A DNA stretch of 64,000 bases from Drosophila pseudoobscura (GCF_009870125.1 NC_046683.1:10602001-10666000); one strand, 5' to 3'. Shown: positions 50,501 through 62,422, numbered from the stretch's first letter. The notes: generated by a model from the letters alone, not told the origin. Program-made: numbers and translations.

Positions 50501-52944
50501 AACTTAATAAACGACGCAACAACAGCACACACAGCAAAAAAAGACGAAACGAGCTTAAAACGTAACGCAAAATCAAAAAATAAAAACCGAAAACGAAAAA
50601 TAAACTCAAATAATTGTGAATTTCAATTTCCGCGCGCGCTCTTTTTACACAGTTTTTTTTATCTTTGCGGTCCCGTTTTTCGTTTGCTGCGCCTCTCCGC
50701 TGCTGCTGTTGCTGTCGTCTTGTGCGCGCGTCGGCCGAATTCGAACTGTAAATCCGAGAGCGCTGCTCACTTTGAACGAACGTGCTGGCTCGTTGGGCCG
50801 CAGTGATGCCAACTCAGCCTTTTCCCTGTAAGATCTAGCTCTTTTCCAATTTAAACAGCGGGAAGGGATTTTTGTTTTGTTTTTTTTTTACGATTTTTGG
50901 GAAGTATTTAATCTAGAGCTCAAATTATTAACTCAAAATTTAGATTGTATTTTTATAAACATATTAATCGTACATAAATAAATAAATACGAGTATCTAAA
51001 ATTTAATTGAACTCTAAATAAAAAGTATCATCATAATCATTTTTATTAGCATTTTCTGTTTTTTGTTGATTTTTTTAATTGCAATTGCAAAAAAAAAAAT
51101 ATTGGGAAGACTACTCAGTGGTCCGGCGGCTGCACAAAGGGCCAAGGTGTATTTAATGGAAGGAAATGTTTCTTTACACACTCCAGAGTATATTTCCGAT
51201 TAATTAACACATTTTTGTCAAATTAGCTTAATGCTTAAGACTTTGTGTAGAATATTTATAACAATAAAAAATTTACTGTTTTTTGCGTGCCATCCGAAAT
51301 CATGCAACTTGTATGTTGTAAGCTTGTTCAGAGGCTCATCCCTCGCACTGCCCTACCTTGTGTTTAATATGCCTTGCACAGGACTGGACTGGCCAGGGCT
51401 CTAGAGAGGTTGGCAAAACGCCCAGGAGGCAGTGGCTTGAATTTTTGCAGAATTTCGGCTGTTTTTTTTTCGCACAATCAGCGCAATTAAACAAATTAGA
51501 CACGCACATAGAAGGACACGCCGCATGTCCTGCTGGGAGGGCAGCAGCCTACAGTTGGACAGAACAGCATCGCGCATTGCTGCATGCCGCATGCCGCATT
51601 CAGAATTCAGGAATCCCTCAAAACCAAGTATGCGCGTGTGTGTGCGTGTGTGTGTGCAGGCAGCACGTAATTGCAGTTAAATTTTATTGCAGTCACGTAG
51701 CAAAAGGCAAAAGAAAACAAAAACTAAAGAGTATCCATTTTTGTGGGCGATAGCGAATAGTGAACACCCTAAAGATGCGAAAAGAAAGCCGTAGGCACAA
51801 TTTATACTCTTATAATATATAGTATATATTTCCTTGAGTCGATATGCTATTAAAATGTTTAATTTTTGTATAAACAAAGTTACAATACTTGCTGTGAATC
51901 GTTTTTCGATACAAACCCTCTTTGACTTTTCCTCGAATAGCGGCATAAATCAATTAAACGAGACCCGATTTGGAGTACTTTATGTAACGAAGAGTGTCAG
52001 TGCGGTAAGGGTATGCCAGAAAGTAAACGAAAAGAAAGACGCAGGAAGAGCGACGACGACAGCGACCTCTGGCTGGCTGCTGCTGCTGCTGCGCTGCTTC
52101 GGCAGAAACAAAGAAGGAAGCAACAACTGCGATGTTTCTGCTGCGCTGCTGCTTTTGCTGCTGGACTTGAATAAACAATTTAATTTCTTTCTTTCTCTTC
52201 TGCCTTTCTCCTTTAGCGCCCCCTCTCTTAAGAATTTATGCATGGTGAAAGTAATGAGGGGAAACACAAAAGTTAGTACCGCAATTAATGTGTCGGCACT
52301 TTCTTGTTCTTGGCAGCAAAGAAGAGCAGAGCAGCATCACCAGCCAGCGCAGATGGCCCAGAGATTAATCATCGGCGTCTCTTTCATTCTGATTGGACTG
52401 TTCAGCGTTGACTCATTTTCTTTTCCCTCAAAATCTCTGTACCTTTTACAACACTAAACTGGGAATATTTTCAATTACCTATGTCAGCCCCCTCCCCCCA
52501 CGAACTTTTTTTAAAACTCCTTTTCCACACAGTCCGCCCACACACACACAAATGCTGTCGCTGCCAACGTCAGCGTCACAGAAATCTAATAAGAAAACCA
52601 ATAAACTGCACAAAAGACAGCAGGCAGTAGTAGTGGGCAGCGCAGCAACAGCATTAAGACCGATGCATTGTGCTTTTCTTGTTGTTTTTGTGCGTGCGTG
52701 TGTGTGTGTGGGAGCGATTTATGAAGTATAAAAGAAATGAAAAGAGAGACATAACACGCACACTCATGCACGCATATGCATTGAGCGTGTGTTCAAGTGA
52801 GACAGAAAGAGATACGATACTTACATTGGTTATTGTTGTTGTTTCCTCAAGATTTTGTTGCTGTTGTTGCAGATGTAACTGTTGTTGTTGTAGTAAATGT
52901 TGCTGTAATAGTTGTTGTTGTGCTGCCAGACCGCCAAAATCCAT
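35563..52944 (-). CDS. pico: pico, MRL-family adaptor (RIAM/lamellipodin/Mig-10), RA-PH protein
   Basis: Three coding exons join in frame: 52,944-52,825, 39,258-38,094 and 38,024-35,563, giving 1,248 aa. Order of parts: Q-rich start; G-rich linker; a conserved helix around residues 127-145 (ELDQILGELSLLEAQI) resembling the talin-binding helix of RIAM; a long polyQ (about 312-341); a Ras-association domain (about 370-460, including KAFTVDGASKSLLVDE, across the exon 2/3 join MERLFEDHELLVDNL); a PH domain (about 506-615, LDGPLYMKADPKKGWKRYHF, closing with a TLDRWLTAIRI helix); S-rich linkers; two LPPPPPP motifs (about 860 and 890) of the type bound by Ena/VASP EVH1 domains; and a C-terminal RPPPPPPK near 1,236. 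MRL proteins couple Ras/Rap signals and membrane phosphoinositides to actin growth; fly Pico binds Ena. Splice sites are canonical (GTAAGT donors). Methionine 127, at the head of the conserved helix, could serve as an alternative start for shorter isoforms. Confidence 0.93.
38355..38440 (-). repeat. CAG/CAA repeat encoding pico polyQ
   Basis: About 28 mostly CAG codons with CAA and a few Leu interruptions, in the pico frame. The mixed CAG/CAA make-up should dampen slippage, but length polymorphism is likely. Confidence 0.95.
41425..41612 (+). repeat. Imperfect 96-bp tandem duplication (AT-rich)
   Basis: GCATATTAAAAA begins both copies (41,425 and 41,521). Both also share TCAAATTAATAGAATTCATT followed by TTTGG and then an A-run. 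Confidence 0.85.
42362..42835. repeat. Extremely AT-rich low-complexity block
   Basis: About 470 bp made almost entirely of TATTAT/TTTATT-type sequence on the plus strand, with very few G or C. Frames across it are I/F/Y homopolymers and are not genes. Confidence 0.85.
45520..45570. repeat. GGAGAA hexamer repeat
   Basis: About seven imperfect purine hexamers; a CCCTCT/CT block lies 200 bp upstream. Confidence 0.8.
47481..47515. repeat. (GA)n microsatellite
   Basis: Nearly pure GA run, possible GAGA-factor or CLAMP target by composition. Confidence 0.85.
50795..50825 (-). promoter_or_regulatory. pico: Possible internal pico promoter motif
   Basis: On the minus strand GGCATCACTGCG resembles Ohler core-promoter motif 7 (CAKCNCTR). 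It sits at the edge between AT-rich sequence and a GC-richer block (50,630-50,820) that looks like a 5' UTR. This is inference only. Confidence 0.2.
52825..52944 (-). CDS. pico: pico first coding exon (40 aa, Q-rich)
   Basis: Begins MDFGGLAAQQQLLQQ, continues as glutamine-rich sequence, and ends with NLEETTTITN before the donor GTAAGTATCG. It ends on a codon boundary, matching the phase of the exon at 39,258. The assignment rests on phase, donor quality, Q-rich style and strand; there is no alignment. A possible 3' splice site (CGCTTTTACAG on the minus strand, near 53,020) lies upstream, so the 5' UTR may be spliced. Confidence 0.72.
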
Positions 52945-54700
52945 ATTACCAAAAGAAGGGAGTGGGGTCGGTCGGGAGCGCGGGTGGTATTATATGTAGG
53001 ACTACGAGCAGGGCACTGCAGCTGTAAAAGCGAGCGAGTGTGCTCTCTTTGTCTGCTGTCACTGCTCTCTATCTCTCTCTCTCTCTCTGTGTCACTCTCT
53101 GGTTACTCTGCTCTGGTCTCTCAGTGTGCGCCTTTTGTGCGATCGCTGGAGTTTTTTTTTATATTGCACACAAATTTTTGAAGAAATGCAATTGAAAAGG
53201 AGAAGCAGGTTTCTTCGTTTTGTTTTACACTTATTCGTCGTAATTTAAGCAAATTCGAGTCGCGTTAACCGTTGGTCGGCTCGATTTGCATTTCGCTTTT
53301 GATGCAGTTTCTTGTTTCTTCAAACCCGCTCTTCCTGGGCCTTCCTCTTGCTCCCTCTCTCTCTCTATCACTTCGCTTCGGGTAAGTGCGTGGGCGAAGA
53401 AGCCGAATGGAGCACGAGCACGAGCACAGTTTATGCACTGGGGAGAGACAACAACTACACCCACACATGCACACACGCACACACATGCAATTCTCTGGCT
53501 CTATCTCGCTCTGGCAAACACACTCTTATTGTTGAATATGCTGCCCAATTGCACAATACACTTCCCCTCACACTCCTTTGCCTACGTCTCGCTCCACTCC
53601 TCAATCCTACACTCCTTTTCCGACTTCCCACAACACTTGCACTTCCCACTCCTTTTCCACTTCCCACTCCAATTTCGAATATCAATTCCAATTGCAAGTT
53701 GCGTTTGTGTTTTGTTGCCTCTTTCTTGGCTTTTCCTCCTTGGGCTCCTCTTTTTTCCAACGAGTATTTGTATGTGTGAAGTGTGTTCCTTTTACTACTC
53801 CGTTTTCCCAGAGTGTTTCCTCCTGCTATGCTACTCTTCTTGCATGTGTTTTCCTGGTACTACTCCTCTTTATCCGCCTGTGTGTTTTCCTACTCCCTTT
53901 TCCACGCGTAAGTATGTGGTTTCTTTTCTATTCCTTCTTTTTGCGGCGTTAGTCAGCCTGTTTGTTGCTGCTTCTGCTGCTGCATTTTGTTTGGCTATAA
54001 TTTTGTTTAACACTTTCCAGCCATGCGAACGGGATTTCCTTAAACACAATTGCACTGCATTTTCATATAAGCTGTCGCGTACACTACTTCTACTATTTAA
54101 CTTGATTCTTCAGTCGTGTGTGCAATTGAACAGAAAAAACAAAACAAAATAAACAAATGGTGTACTATTTTTGGGGGAAAAACTACGGAAAATTTCGTGC
54201 GTAAATTTTCACGAAAAACGCCCCGCCCCGCGCGGCACTGCAGTTGTGTATGGGGTGTGACCGCATTTGGCTAAGACAAAAAGCCTGACAAAAGCCAGGG
54301 CTGCATTGCAGTGCATCAAGTGATTTCGATGCAAGCTTTCACTGGTCACTCTGTTCGATTGAAACAAACCGGCGCAAGATCTGCCGATTCAAACTAATAA
54401 AAAAGGGTATAGAAACTTCCACACGCAGGTTTTTCGAATATTCGCTTTCTCAAATCGTACGTCAGTGCGTCACTTGCTCTCTACTTTGTGGTGGGAAATC
54501 CTAGCGCTTGGAGGGATTTTTCATTCGAACAAATCCCTGCAACAATGGGCGAAATTCTGCATACCCTAGGAAGCAAGGATATTATAGAATTGGGGAAATG
54601 TTTGTCATCTGGCTCCAATGTGTACAGAAACTTGTCAGTCTCTTCTTACAGAGTCCAAGAATAGGTATCGCGATTCGAGATATTTGTACAAGAAATTAAT

Positions 54701-54804
54701 TGTATGTATGAGTAGGTTCAGGCGGTAGCCTGGGAGAGTGATGAAACCCTCCCAAGCTCACTTGGACCTGTAGAAGGTCCGTTGTGGTGTATGTATGAGT
54801 AGGT
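54701..54804 (+). mobile_element. Short tandem-ended repeat, possible non-LTR retrotransposon 3' tail
   Basis: TGTATGTATGAGTAGGT occurs at 54,701 and again at 54,788, flanking 70 bp that contains a hairpin, GGACCTGTAGAAGGTCC. A structured segment ending in a short tandem repeat is typical of LOA/R1-like LINE 3' ends, which include obscura-group families. No reverse transcriptase is present. The assignment is tentative. Confidence 0.3.
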
Positions 54805-54984
54805 CAAAAACAATTCAATCCATGACAAGGTAATTATTAATTACTGTTATTAAACAGCTTGAGTATAGGGTATGCCAATGCCCATACTCCGGTTGACAAG
54901 CAACAGTCTTCAAACACCAACAACATATTAAATATGAACTGACATTCCATGCTCACTTAATACTCATACAAATATAATGTGGGC

Positions 54985-55060
54985 AGAGCTGAGGGTCCTA
55001 TCTGGCTAGTAATATTCAACGGAATATCAAAAACGATGAATAAGGAGGGAATTTGAACAA
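54985..55060 (+). repeat. Promoter-proximal module, copy 1 (upstream of Nup205)
   Basis: About 76 bp that matches 63,689-63,763: AGAGCTGAGGGTCCT, then CTAGTAATATT, GAATATCAA and TTGAACA in the same order and spacing. It ends about 200 bp before the Nup205 ATG. Confidence 0.8.
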
Positions 55061-55064
55061 TTCG

Positions 55065-55138
55065 TCAGTATATTTTGGAAATGAGACGGTATATTTTGGT
55101 ATATTTCTGAGGGTTAGACGGGCTATATTTTATCGATA
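55065..55138 (+). promoter_or_regulatory. Nup205: Nup205 promoter: motif-6-like array plus DRE
   Basis: Three GTATATTT cores (about 55,067, 55,089 and 55,099) and one diverged CTATATTTT (about 55,123) resemble Ohler motif 6 (KTYRGTATWTTT). They are directly followed by a perfect DRE, TATCGATA, at 55,131-55,138, the site of DREF. This is a typical broad housekeeping fly promoter without a TATA box. The ATG lies 120 bp downstream. Confidence 0.75.
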
Positions 55139-55257
55139 AGACCGCGGCTCATGCCGATAAATGCCGGCAGACACACTGCCGCCGATTCCAACAAAAACCG
55201 CGTTTTTATTTCATCTGTTGTTTTGGTTCGGTTTATTAAATAGAAATCAAATTAAAA

Positions 55258-58200
55258 ATGGATGGTATGTGCAGGAAGACATCCTATGTATTGTGCAACA
55301 TTATATTTAAACGTATTTTGTGTGTATTTTTCGTGTTTTAAAGGCATGACCGAGGACATGTGGACGCCATGCAAGCATATTTATGGCACACTGCAGCAGG
55401 CAATTGCCCAGCCAAAGGATCTCATTGGCGATCTGGAGCAGTGCCTCAAGAAGAACAAACATAGCTTTACCAATTTTCTACGCAACCCGGTAAGGCTCCA
55501 CTCCCCCACATAATCAATGCCACTGACACTTTTTCTGTGCTTCGTTTTCCTGCAGCCCAAGAATGAGAAAAGCCGCAATCAGATAAGGGCCGGACTCACG
55601 GAAGGCATACCACTGGGCGGCCAGGGCCACAAGCTGATACTGTCTCAGGATCTGATCGATGAGGCCATCATATTGTCGGACATGTTCGACCTGGATGAGC
55701 TAATTGCCGTGGAGCTGCTGTACACGGCCCAGCGTCAGCAGATGCATCATCCGGGGCTGCCCCGTGGCCTGGTTGCCGTTTTGCTCTACTATGATGGCCG
55801 CAAGGCCATGGCCTGTGCCCTGCGCGATATGATGCAGACGATGAGTGGCGTGTCCTGGGTGATAGAGCTGCCCAGAGAGGTAGGAAGAGAGCCAGCTCCT
55901 GGCCAGCTCTAAGTATAAGCTAATGGCGGTTTCTTTTCGCTTGTTTGTCTGCAGTTCCTTTCGTTGGTGAATAATTATGTGCAGAATCTGACGGAGGAAT
56001 CGAATTTGTTGTCCCGCCTGCTGGATATACTCGCCGAAATGGATGTGGTCAAGGAGGTAAAGGATCTACTGGACCCTCTCTCACAACCACTGGGCTTTAA
56101 TAACATTCAGTTTTCCCCCTCTGTTGATAGAACCTTATGCTGACCAAAAATCGCGCCTTTGGCTCCACAAAGCATCAGAATCAAGTGCTGGCCTTGTACG
56201 AGGACATCCGCAAGGCTGTGGCCATGAGCCTCTTCAATTATTCGGCCCAACGTGGCCTGCCCCGCGGCAATGCCATACGCCTGATGAAAATGCTTGCGGC
56301 ATGCAAATGCAACGACAATGCCGGCGGCAATATGGACGATGTGACAGTCATTATGCTGATGGCTCTGCTGTACTCTTATGATACGTCCGTGCTGCTCATC
56401 TCGGATGTGGTTAATCCGTACACGGGCCGGTTGCCCATCATGTGGGATCCAGAGTTTGCCAAGAGCTTCCACGAGGCCTTGTACGCCCAGGCCAAATGGC
56501 AGACGCCGCGCCTCGATGCCATCATCAAGTACAGCTTTGCCCTGGCCCTGGCCAGCCTGCGGCAAGCGCCCAGCCACCTGCAGGCGGCCGCCAGTGCGCT
56601 GATACCACGCGATGAGCAGCTAATGGATGAGGCACTGGCCTCCAATGTCTTTGGCTTCATCTACCGTCAGTTGCTGGAGAACGAAGTGATTTACAAGTGA
56701 GTAATAGTCAATGCTTGAGGCTTGACCCCCTTTGATGGCCTCCTCTCTATCTCTTTTGGCAGCACGGAGTCCATTTATCGACGGGCGCATCTACTGATCA
56801 CCGATTTCATTGATTTCATGCATGCCAAAGTGGCCGAGCTGCGCAACCGGGCGGACGAGTCCGCGCGCACGGTGATTAGTTTCCTGAATGAAGGCCTCGA
56901 GCCGCCGCCAAATCTGGACGCAAACTTCGAGCTGCTAATGCTGTGCGTGTCCCGTCTCTACGGCGATCGACGGGCCAACCACACCCTGTGCAACGAGTAT
57001 TGGGGGGCCAGCGACACGGCCACATCAGCCGGCAGCGGCGGTGGCAGCGGCGGCGGCGGCGGCAGCGGCAGCGGCAACAATGCCGGCCTCTATGCCATGA
57101 ACAGCTCCCGGGCTGTGTCCCTATTCAAGTTCATATCCTTGGCCAGCGAACTGCTGCCACAGACGCTGTTCAAGTCGTACCTGAAGATGATCACGGGCCT
57201 CACGCGCACAGAGCTGTCGGCCCGCAGTGCCTTCAATCTGCTCAAGAACACGCCATCGGGCTCCTCGAGCTTTTCGATGGGCTGGGACCACTTCTTTCAG
57301 GCATTGGCCAGCTACTACAGGTGAGTGGGGAGGGCTTTGGTTTGGTTTAGATTGTGCTTTCAATTCCGCCTCGTTCCCTTTGCAGCAACATGCGCACGGA
57401 TAACGCCTTCAGCGTTATGTCCCCGGGCAGTGCCTCGAATGGCGATCTTTTCATGCGGCGAGCCCTGCAGCCCCGGAACATAACTCAGCGCGAAACGGAG
57501 CATCTGGTGGCTGTGATGGGGATCATGCGCGCGGTGGCCGAGCACGATCGCGTGTCCCGGGTGATGATGTGCGATCAGGCCAGCTGGCAGGCGCCACAGG
57601 TGCTGCTGGGACTGGTGGCATGTGCCACACCGCTGGCCCTCAAGGCAGAGATCATGTTTACGCTGGCGGCCTTGGCCAAGTCCAAGGAGACGGCGCGTGC
57701 CATTTGGTTCCAGCTAGAGGACTCGCAGATAATACCCACGCTGGTGGTGACGACGACAGCGGCGGGACAGAGCCCGTGCAGCCTGGCCGAGGAGATCGAG
57801 CAGAACGAGAGCCGTCAGGAGTCGTACAACTTGAGTCGCGGCGTTCTCCAGCTGCTCCACACACTGATGACCACCCATATGCCCAGGTGCTTGGGCGCCG
57901 GCCCGCGGCACCCTGGCTACGATCCGTACTTCAATTTCCTGATGGAGTCCATAATCCTCAAGGTCTACAATCGCTCGTACAAGGACCCCAGCGAAATGTG
58001 GGAGGTGGCCGCCAAGGGATTGAAGCTTTTATTCTATCTGCTGGCCACGTACCGGCCGAAGGCCAGCGATTTTATGGAATCGCGCGACGAGCAGCCGTAT
58101 CCGGGCTACCATGTGATGCTGCAGCTGCAGGTGAAATCGCATCTATTGCAGCTCCTGCTGCGCATCATCGAGGATGCCCGCGAGCGGCTGGACGAGTACA

Positions 58201-61200
58201 GGCGCTTTCGGGGCAAGGAACACCTGGAGGAGTGCGCCCTGTACGCCCTACTGCTGCTCGAGGTGGCGGTGGCCAAACAGAATGCCTTCTTCGAGGCCCA
58301 CTCGTCCGCCAATAGTCCCATTCTGATGTCGGGACTCGACCGGATGCTGTTGGACATCAATCCGCGCACCCGACGACCCGATTACGTGGTGAAAATCATT
58401 AAGTTTGTGACCTACAACAATTGGCTGCCGCGGCACTCGCTGGCGGCCATCAAGATACTGACCGCGGTGACCATGCTGCCGAACGTCCCCTCACAGATCC
58501 TCAATATGTATGCCCTCGGCAGCAACGAGAAGCTCGAGGTGCGCCAGGGATTTGTCGAGTGCCTGGAAATGGACGCCCGTTTGGCCCAACAGAACGAAGA
58601 GCTCCTCGATTCGATTGTGCTCAACGACTACCAGGCCATGGGCGATGTGCTCCACCACGGAGGCCACCAGCCGCCGAGTGTGGCCGTCGACGAGGATGAA
58701 TCGGAGGCGGACATCACCGGTCCCGAGGACGGGGACACCACCTTGGGCCCATGCTACGAAGTGGTGGCCCTCAATGAGAAAATGCCCGTCGGCATTGATC
58801 TGCAGATCAAAGAGGCTGTGGTCGAGCTCTTTGGACTCAATCTGTGTCAAGCGCCGCCGAATTTCGTTTACTTTCTGCTGGGCATCGATGTCCTCAGGGA
58901 CTTTATGGCCAGGGATAAGCAGCAGGTCGGCATTGAAATGCAGTGCTGTTGTGTGCATTCCTTGGTTTTGGTCCTGGAAAAGTATCTCGAGGTTTGTACT
59001 ACCCCTCCCCCCCTCTCTCTCTCTCTATCTCTATCTCCTTCACAACGATGGGCTTATGTTTGTCTCTCTTTCTAATCCCATTCGTGTAGAGCCAACGGCA
59101 TAGCCAGGAGAAATACTGCCCCCATACGGCCCATCTGGTGGAGAGAGTCTATCAGCTGTTCCAGGGCCTGTGCGCCAATCGTCGGTCTTCGGAGACCATC
59201 CTGCGCTTCTTTCGCTTGACCTGCAATGACTTCCTGCTGCGCCATCTGAGCGCCATGCCGTTTCGCCGCCACCGCGAGGATCATATGCTGCACGCCATGA
59301 GCCATTTGCTCAATTGTGTGGCCGTCGAGGTGCGCCTGGCGGCCAATCATGGCCAGATGACGCGCTACAATCTGTTGTGCGACATACTCCTGCTGGGCGG
59401 CCAGTCGGATGGGCAGCGTGCGAATCCCGGCATGCCGCAGGACCTCAACAACGACATACTGAGTGGCACGGCCTCCGCTAACTTCTATGGCCTGGACGTG
59501 GGCCCCGTCGCGGCGGCCGTTAAGATACCCGCGATGCCCGATAAGACCCAAGGACTGCATGCGAATCGTTTGCTGGAGTGTCTGGAGCTCGAGGTGAATG
59601 CCACTGCGCCCCAGCCGCAGCTGGAGTTCTTCGATCCGGTGCTGACGACAGCGGTGCTCAAGCAGTGCGAGGCCCGCCCCCGACCGAGTCCAGGCAGCGG
59701 CAGTGAGAGCGGAACTGCCTCGGGCTCTGAGCCATACCTGATGATAAACATCCGCAAACTCCACGACGTCCTGCACGAAGAGCTGCGTACGGTGCAGAGC
59801 ACCATTGCCACGGGCCAGCGCAAGGCCATCAGTGGGGAGATCACCGTGCTGCTGCAGTACGCCGTCGAGGTGAACCGCGTGCGGACACAGCGCATCGCCA
59901 CGCTGCGGTTTGTGGATGCGTGGTGCCAGCTGGTGCAGATACTGTTCAGCAGCATGCCCGACGCCCTGCTGCCGCTGGCCCTGAGGCGTCAGTACATCAT
60001 TGATATCATCGAGAAGATGCTGCTGAAGGTGGAGCCCGTGCAGCCGCTAATCGAGATCTCCATACAGATCACCGAAACGATCCTGCTGCTGCTGGCCAAT
60101 CTGCGCATCTGCTATTACCAGCTGGAGGATCAGCGGACCAGCGATGATTGCGATGTGACCGCCGCCGCCCAAAACGGCGACAACAGCCTGGTCAACGGGC
60201 CGCTCTCCCTTTCATATTCGCACGCCCATTCGCAGTCGAACATCAGCGGCACAATGACGGGCAGCACGAGCAATCTGCGCTTCATCCTGAAACGCATCGT
60301 CGAGTGGATCATGGTGAGCGGCGCCAAGTCGCAGAAGCTGCGCATCAATCTCTATACGGCTTTGCTCAATTGCCTGCGGATCGTGAAGCGTCTGCGCACC
60401 GAGGAGGAGGTGGACTTTCATGAAAGGTAAGCCCCCGCAGTGCCCCCCTAGCGGCTCCCTTTATCATACTTCTTCTGGATTCCTCTCGACAGCATTGCCT
60501 CGCGCCTGGAGAAATCGCAAAAGGCCGTCACCGATCAGCGGCACGGCGATAAGGACCGGCTCAAGGAGATGGCCGCGGAGGTGATCGGGGTCTATGGGGA
60601 GAAGCTGATTGATTCGATCTGCCACGACGCGGTGACCGGACACGATGTGTGCCGCATGCTGGCGCTGGCCTGCCTGGAGATGATCTCTGAACTGGATGCG
60701 GTGAGCACGCTCACCGAATTTGTGGTGTCGCGCGGCTACCTGAAGCACCTGCTGGACAACGTCGCAGAATCGGACGATGCCCTGAGCGCGATCCTGCAAC
60801 CAGTGCCGGACAATCTGCGGCAGTTGTACGTGTACGAGGCGCGTTTGGCCTTCCTCACGCGCCTGTCGCAGACGGGTGCCCGCATGTTGCTCGCCGAAGG
60901 AGCCCTGGGCGTCCTGTCCAATATGCGGGTGTACGACCTGCAGCCGGACCTGAAGGCCAACCAGTTGCGAAAAGATCCGGAGGGCTTTCTGCCGAACACG
61001 TCTAAGCGTTTCCATTCCATCCTGCAGCCGGCCCTGGCCCTTTGCGATGGCATTGTCAGCTCCCTGGGATCGCAGAACGATTCGGCCGCCCACCAGGTGC
61101 TCAACTTTCTGTTCGCCCACATCGACATGGTCGAGACGATGCTGCGCACGGCCACGCCCCTGATGGACCTGTGGCACCTGCAGCAGCTGGCGTCGATCAC

Positions 61201-62340
61201 GAATCTGTTCTCGCGCACCTCCACGCCCGAACTGTGCACCAATATGGCTGATAGCTACGTCCAGAAGCGCGATCTGGAGTTCTATAATCGCCTGAATCGC
61301 CTGCAGCAGCTGATGATCGTGGTCTTTGGCCGTTTCACTGTGACCGAGGCCACCATTCGCCAGATACTCCAGCAGGAGGACGTGGAGTCCCTGCCCGAGA
61401 GCCAAAAGAGTCGTCACGTCAAGTATTTCCTGGACATTGCCGCCAATCTGTCGCTCTATTGCCGCCATGCGGTGACCAGTCATGTCCGCGACAGCACCAC
61501 CTCCAAGTTTCTCCTAACGACGATAGTCAATGATGTTACACCACTGTAAGGAATTGGAATTTCTGATTTATGCTTGAATAATCCACCAAGGGCAAACGCT
61601 CTATATCTTTTGGCATTCTGTAGGACTGGCAGGACAGACGGCAAGAAGCTGACGGCCATTATGCACACAATCATCGAACAGCTGAAGGGCTCCGTGGGCT
61701 ACTACCTTTCGCAGAAGTCGCATGCCGACAACCTGCTGGAGCAGCGCTCCTCGCTGCCAAACATCTGCTTCGGCCCGAGCGGTAAGTACACGTCCCTGGC
61801 CCCTGGTCCCTGGCCCCTGGTCCCTGGCCCCTGGCCCCTGGTCCCTGGCCACTGGTCCCTGGCCACTGGTCCCTGGTCCCTGGCCCCAAACATTGACTCA
61901 CTCTGCTGCCCATTTTTGCAGGTAAAGAAAGCTACGTGGAGCTCAGCCAGCGGCACAAGGAGAAGCGCAACGAACTGATGCAGGCCGTCTTTATAGCCGA
62001 ACAGAATCTGTATTTGCTGTGGATCCACTTGGACTTTTATATGCGTAATGCGGTGATATTTTCCAGCGAGAATCGCAGTGCCATCAACGAGAGCAATATG
62101 GAGAGTTCCAGCGGAAACGACAGCGTCTCCGTGCTGCATGCCACCCCCGATGAGATCCTCCAGCTGAAGCAGCATCTCATCTCCACCTTTAACGAGACCT
62201 TCTGCTCGGAGCTGATCGTCGCCAGTGAAGAGTATACGGTCAAGTGCAAGGGCTTCAATAGTTCACTGTTGCGACGCATCAAGGCGTTGGTGCAGTTTGC
62301 TGCCTCCAATGGGAATGCCAACGAGAGTTCTTTCATATAG
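55258..62340 (+). CDS. Nup205: Nup205, inner-ring scaffold nucleoporin
   Basis: Eleven coding exons: 55258-55264, 55344-55489, 55556-55879, 55955-56056, 56131-56696, 56763-57320, 57386-58991, 59090-60426, 60493-61545, 61624-61781 and 61922-62340. All junctions have GT/AG and the phases close perfectly, giving 2,091 aa, the expected size for Nup205/Nup192. The protein is an all-helical solenoid (Nup192 family). Recognisable tracts include MDGMTEDMWTPCKHIYGTLQ at the start, DLDELIAVELLYTAQRQQ, RGLPRGNAIRLMKMLAACKC and MWDPEFAKSFHEALYAQAKW. A Gly/Ser-rich loop (about residues 470-488) interrupts the fold and may be lineage-specific. Nup205 binds Nup93 and builds the inner ring of the nuclear pore. 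Exon 1 carries only seven coding bases. The final intron before the last exon holds a minisatellite. Most introns are 60-100 bp. Confidence 0.95.
61793..61887 (+). repeat. Intronic minisatellite, CCCTGG/TCCCTGG units
   Basis: Fills most of the 140-bp Nup205 intron 61,782-61,921 with about 14 imperfect units (CCCTGGT, CCCTGGC and CACTGGT variants). It has no in-frame role. Confidence 0.9.
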
Positions 62341-62422
62341 ACCCCCAGCCACCGCCCCCCCCCCCCCCCCGTCCCTAAAATACCCCTGAAGTGTCCAAAA
62401 TATTTTTTGGAATCGATTTAAT

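Larger units (their letters stand above)
39259..52824 (-). other. pico: pico intron of about 13.6 kb
   Basis: Bounded by a minus-strand donor GTAAGTATCG at 52,824 and acceptor TTTGCATTTGCAG at 39,259. It holds no supported nested gene. Contents: TG run (39,772-39,799), an AT-rich 96-bp duplication (41,425-41,612), a very AT-rich block (42,362-42,835), a CT-rich block (45,270-45,320), a GGAGAA block (45,520-45,570), poly-C (about 45,667-45,680), a GA run (47,481-47,515) and TTCCG repeats (47,575-47,600). Alternative promoters for shorter pico transcripts may lie inside, for example near 50,820. Confidence 0.65.
53030..55257. other. Divergent pico/Nup205 intergenic and 5' UTR region
   Basis: Holds pyrimidine-rich sequence on the plus strand (53,300-53,960), probably pico 5' UTR or intron, then a promoter zone from about 54,200. 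GCGGTCACACCCC on the minus strand (about 54,247-54,260) and TGGTCACTCTG on the plus strand (about 54,343) are near matches to Ohler motif 1 (YGGTCACACTR). Repeat fragments lie at 54,540-54,900. Confidence 0.5.

Noticed and set aside
57569..58315. 248-codon plus-strand frame and 339-codon minus frame at 60,464-61,483
   Set aside because: Shadow frames inside Nup205 exons 7 and 9.
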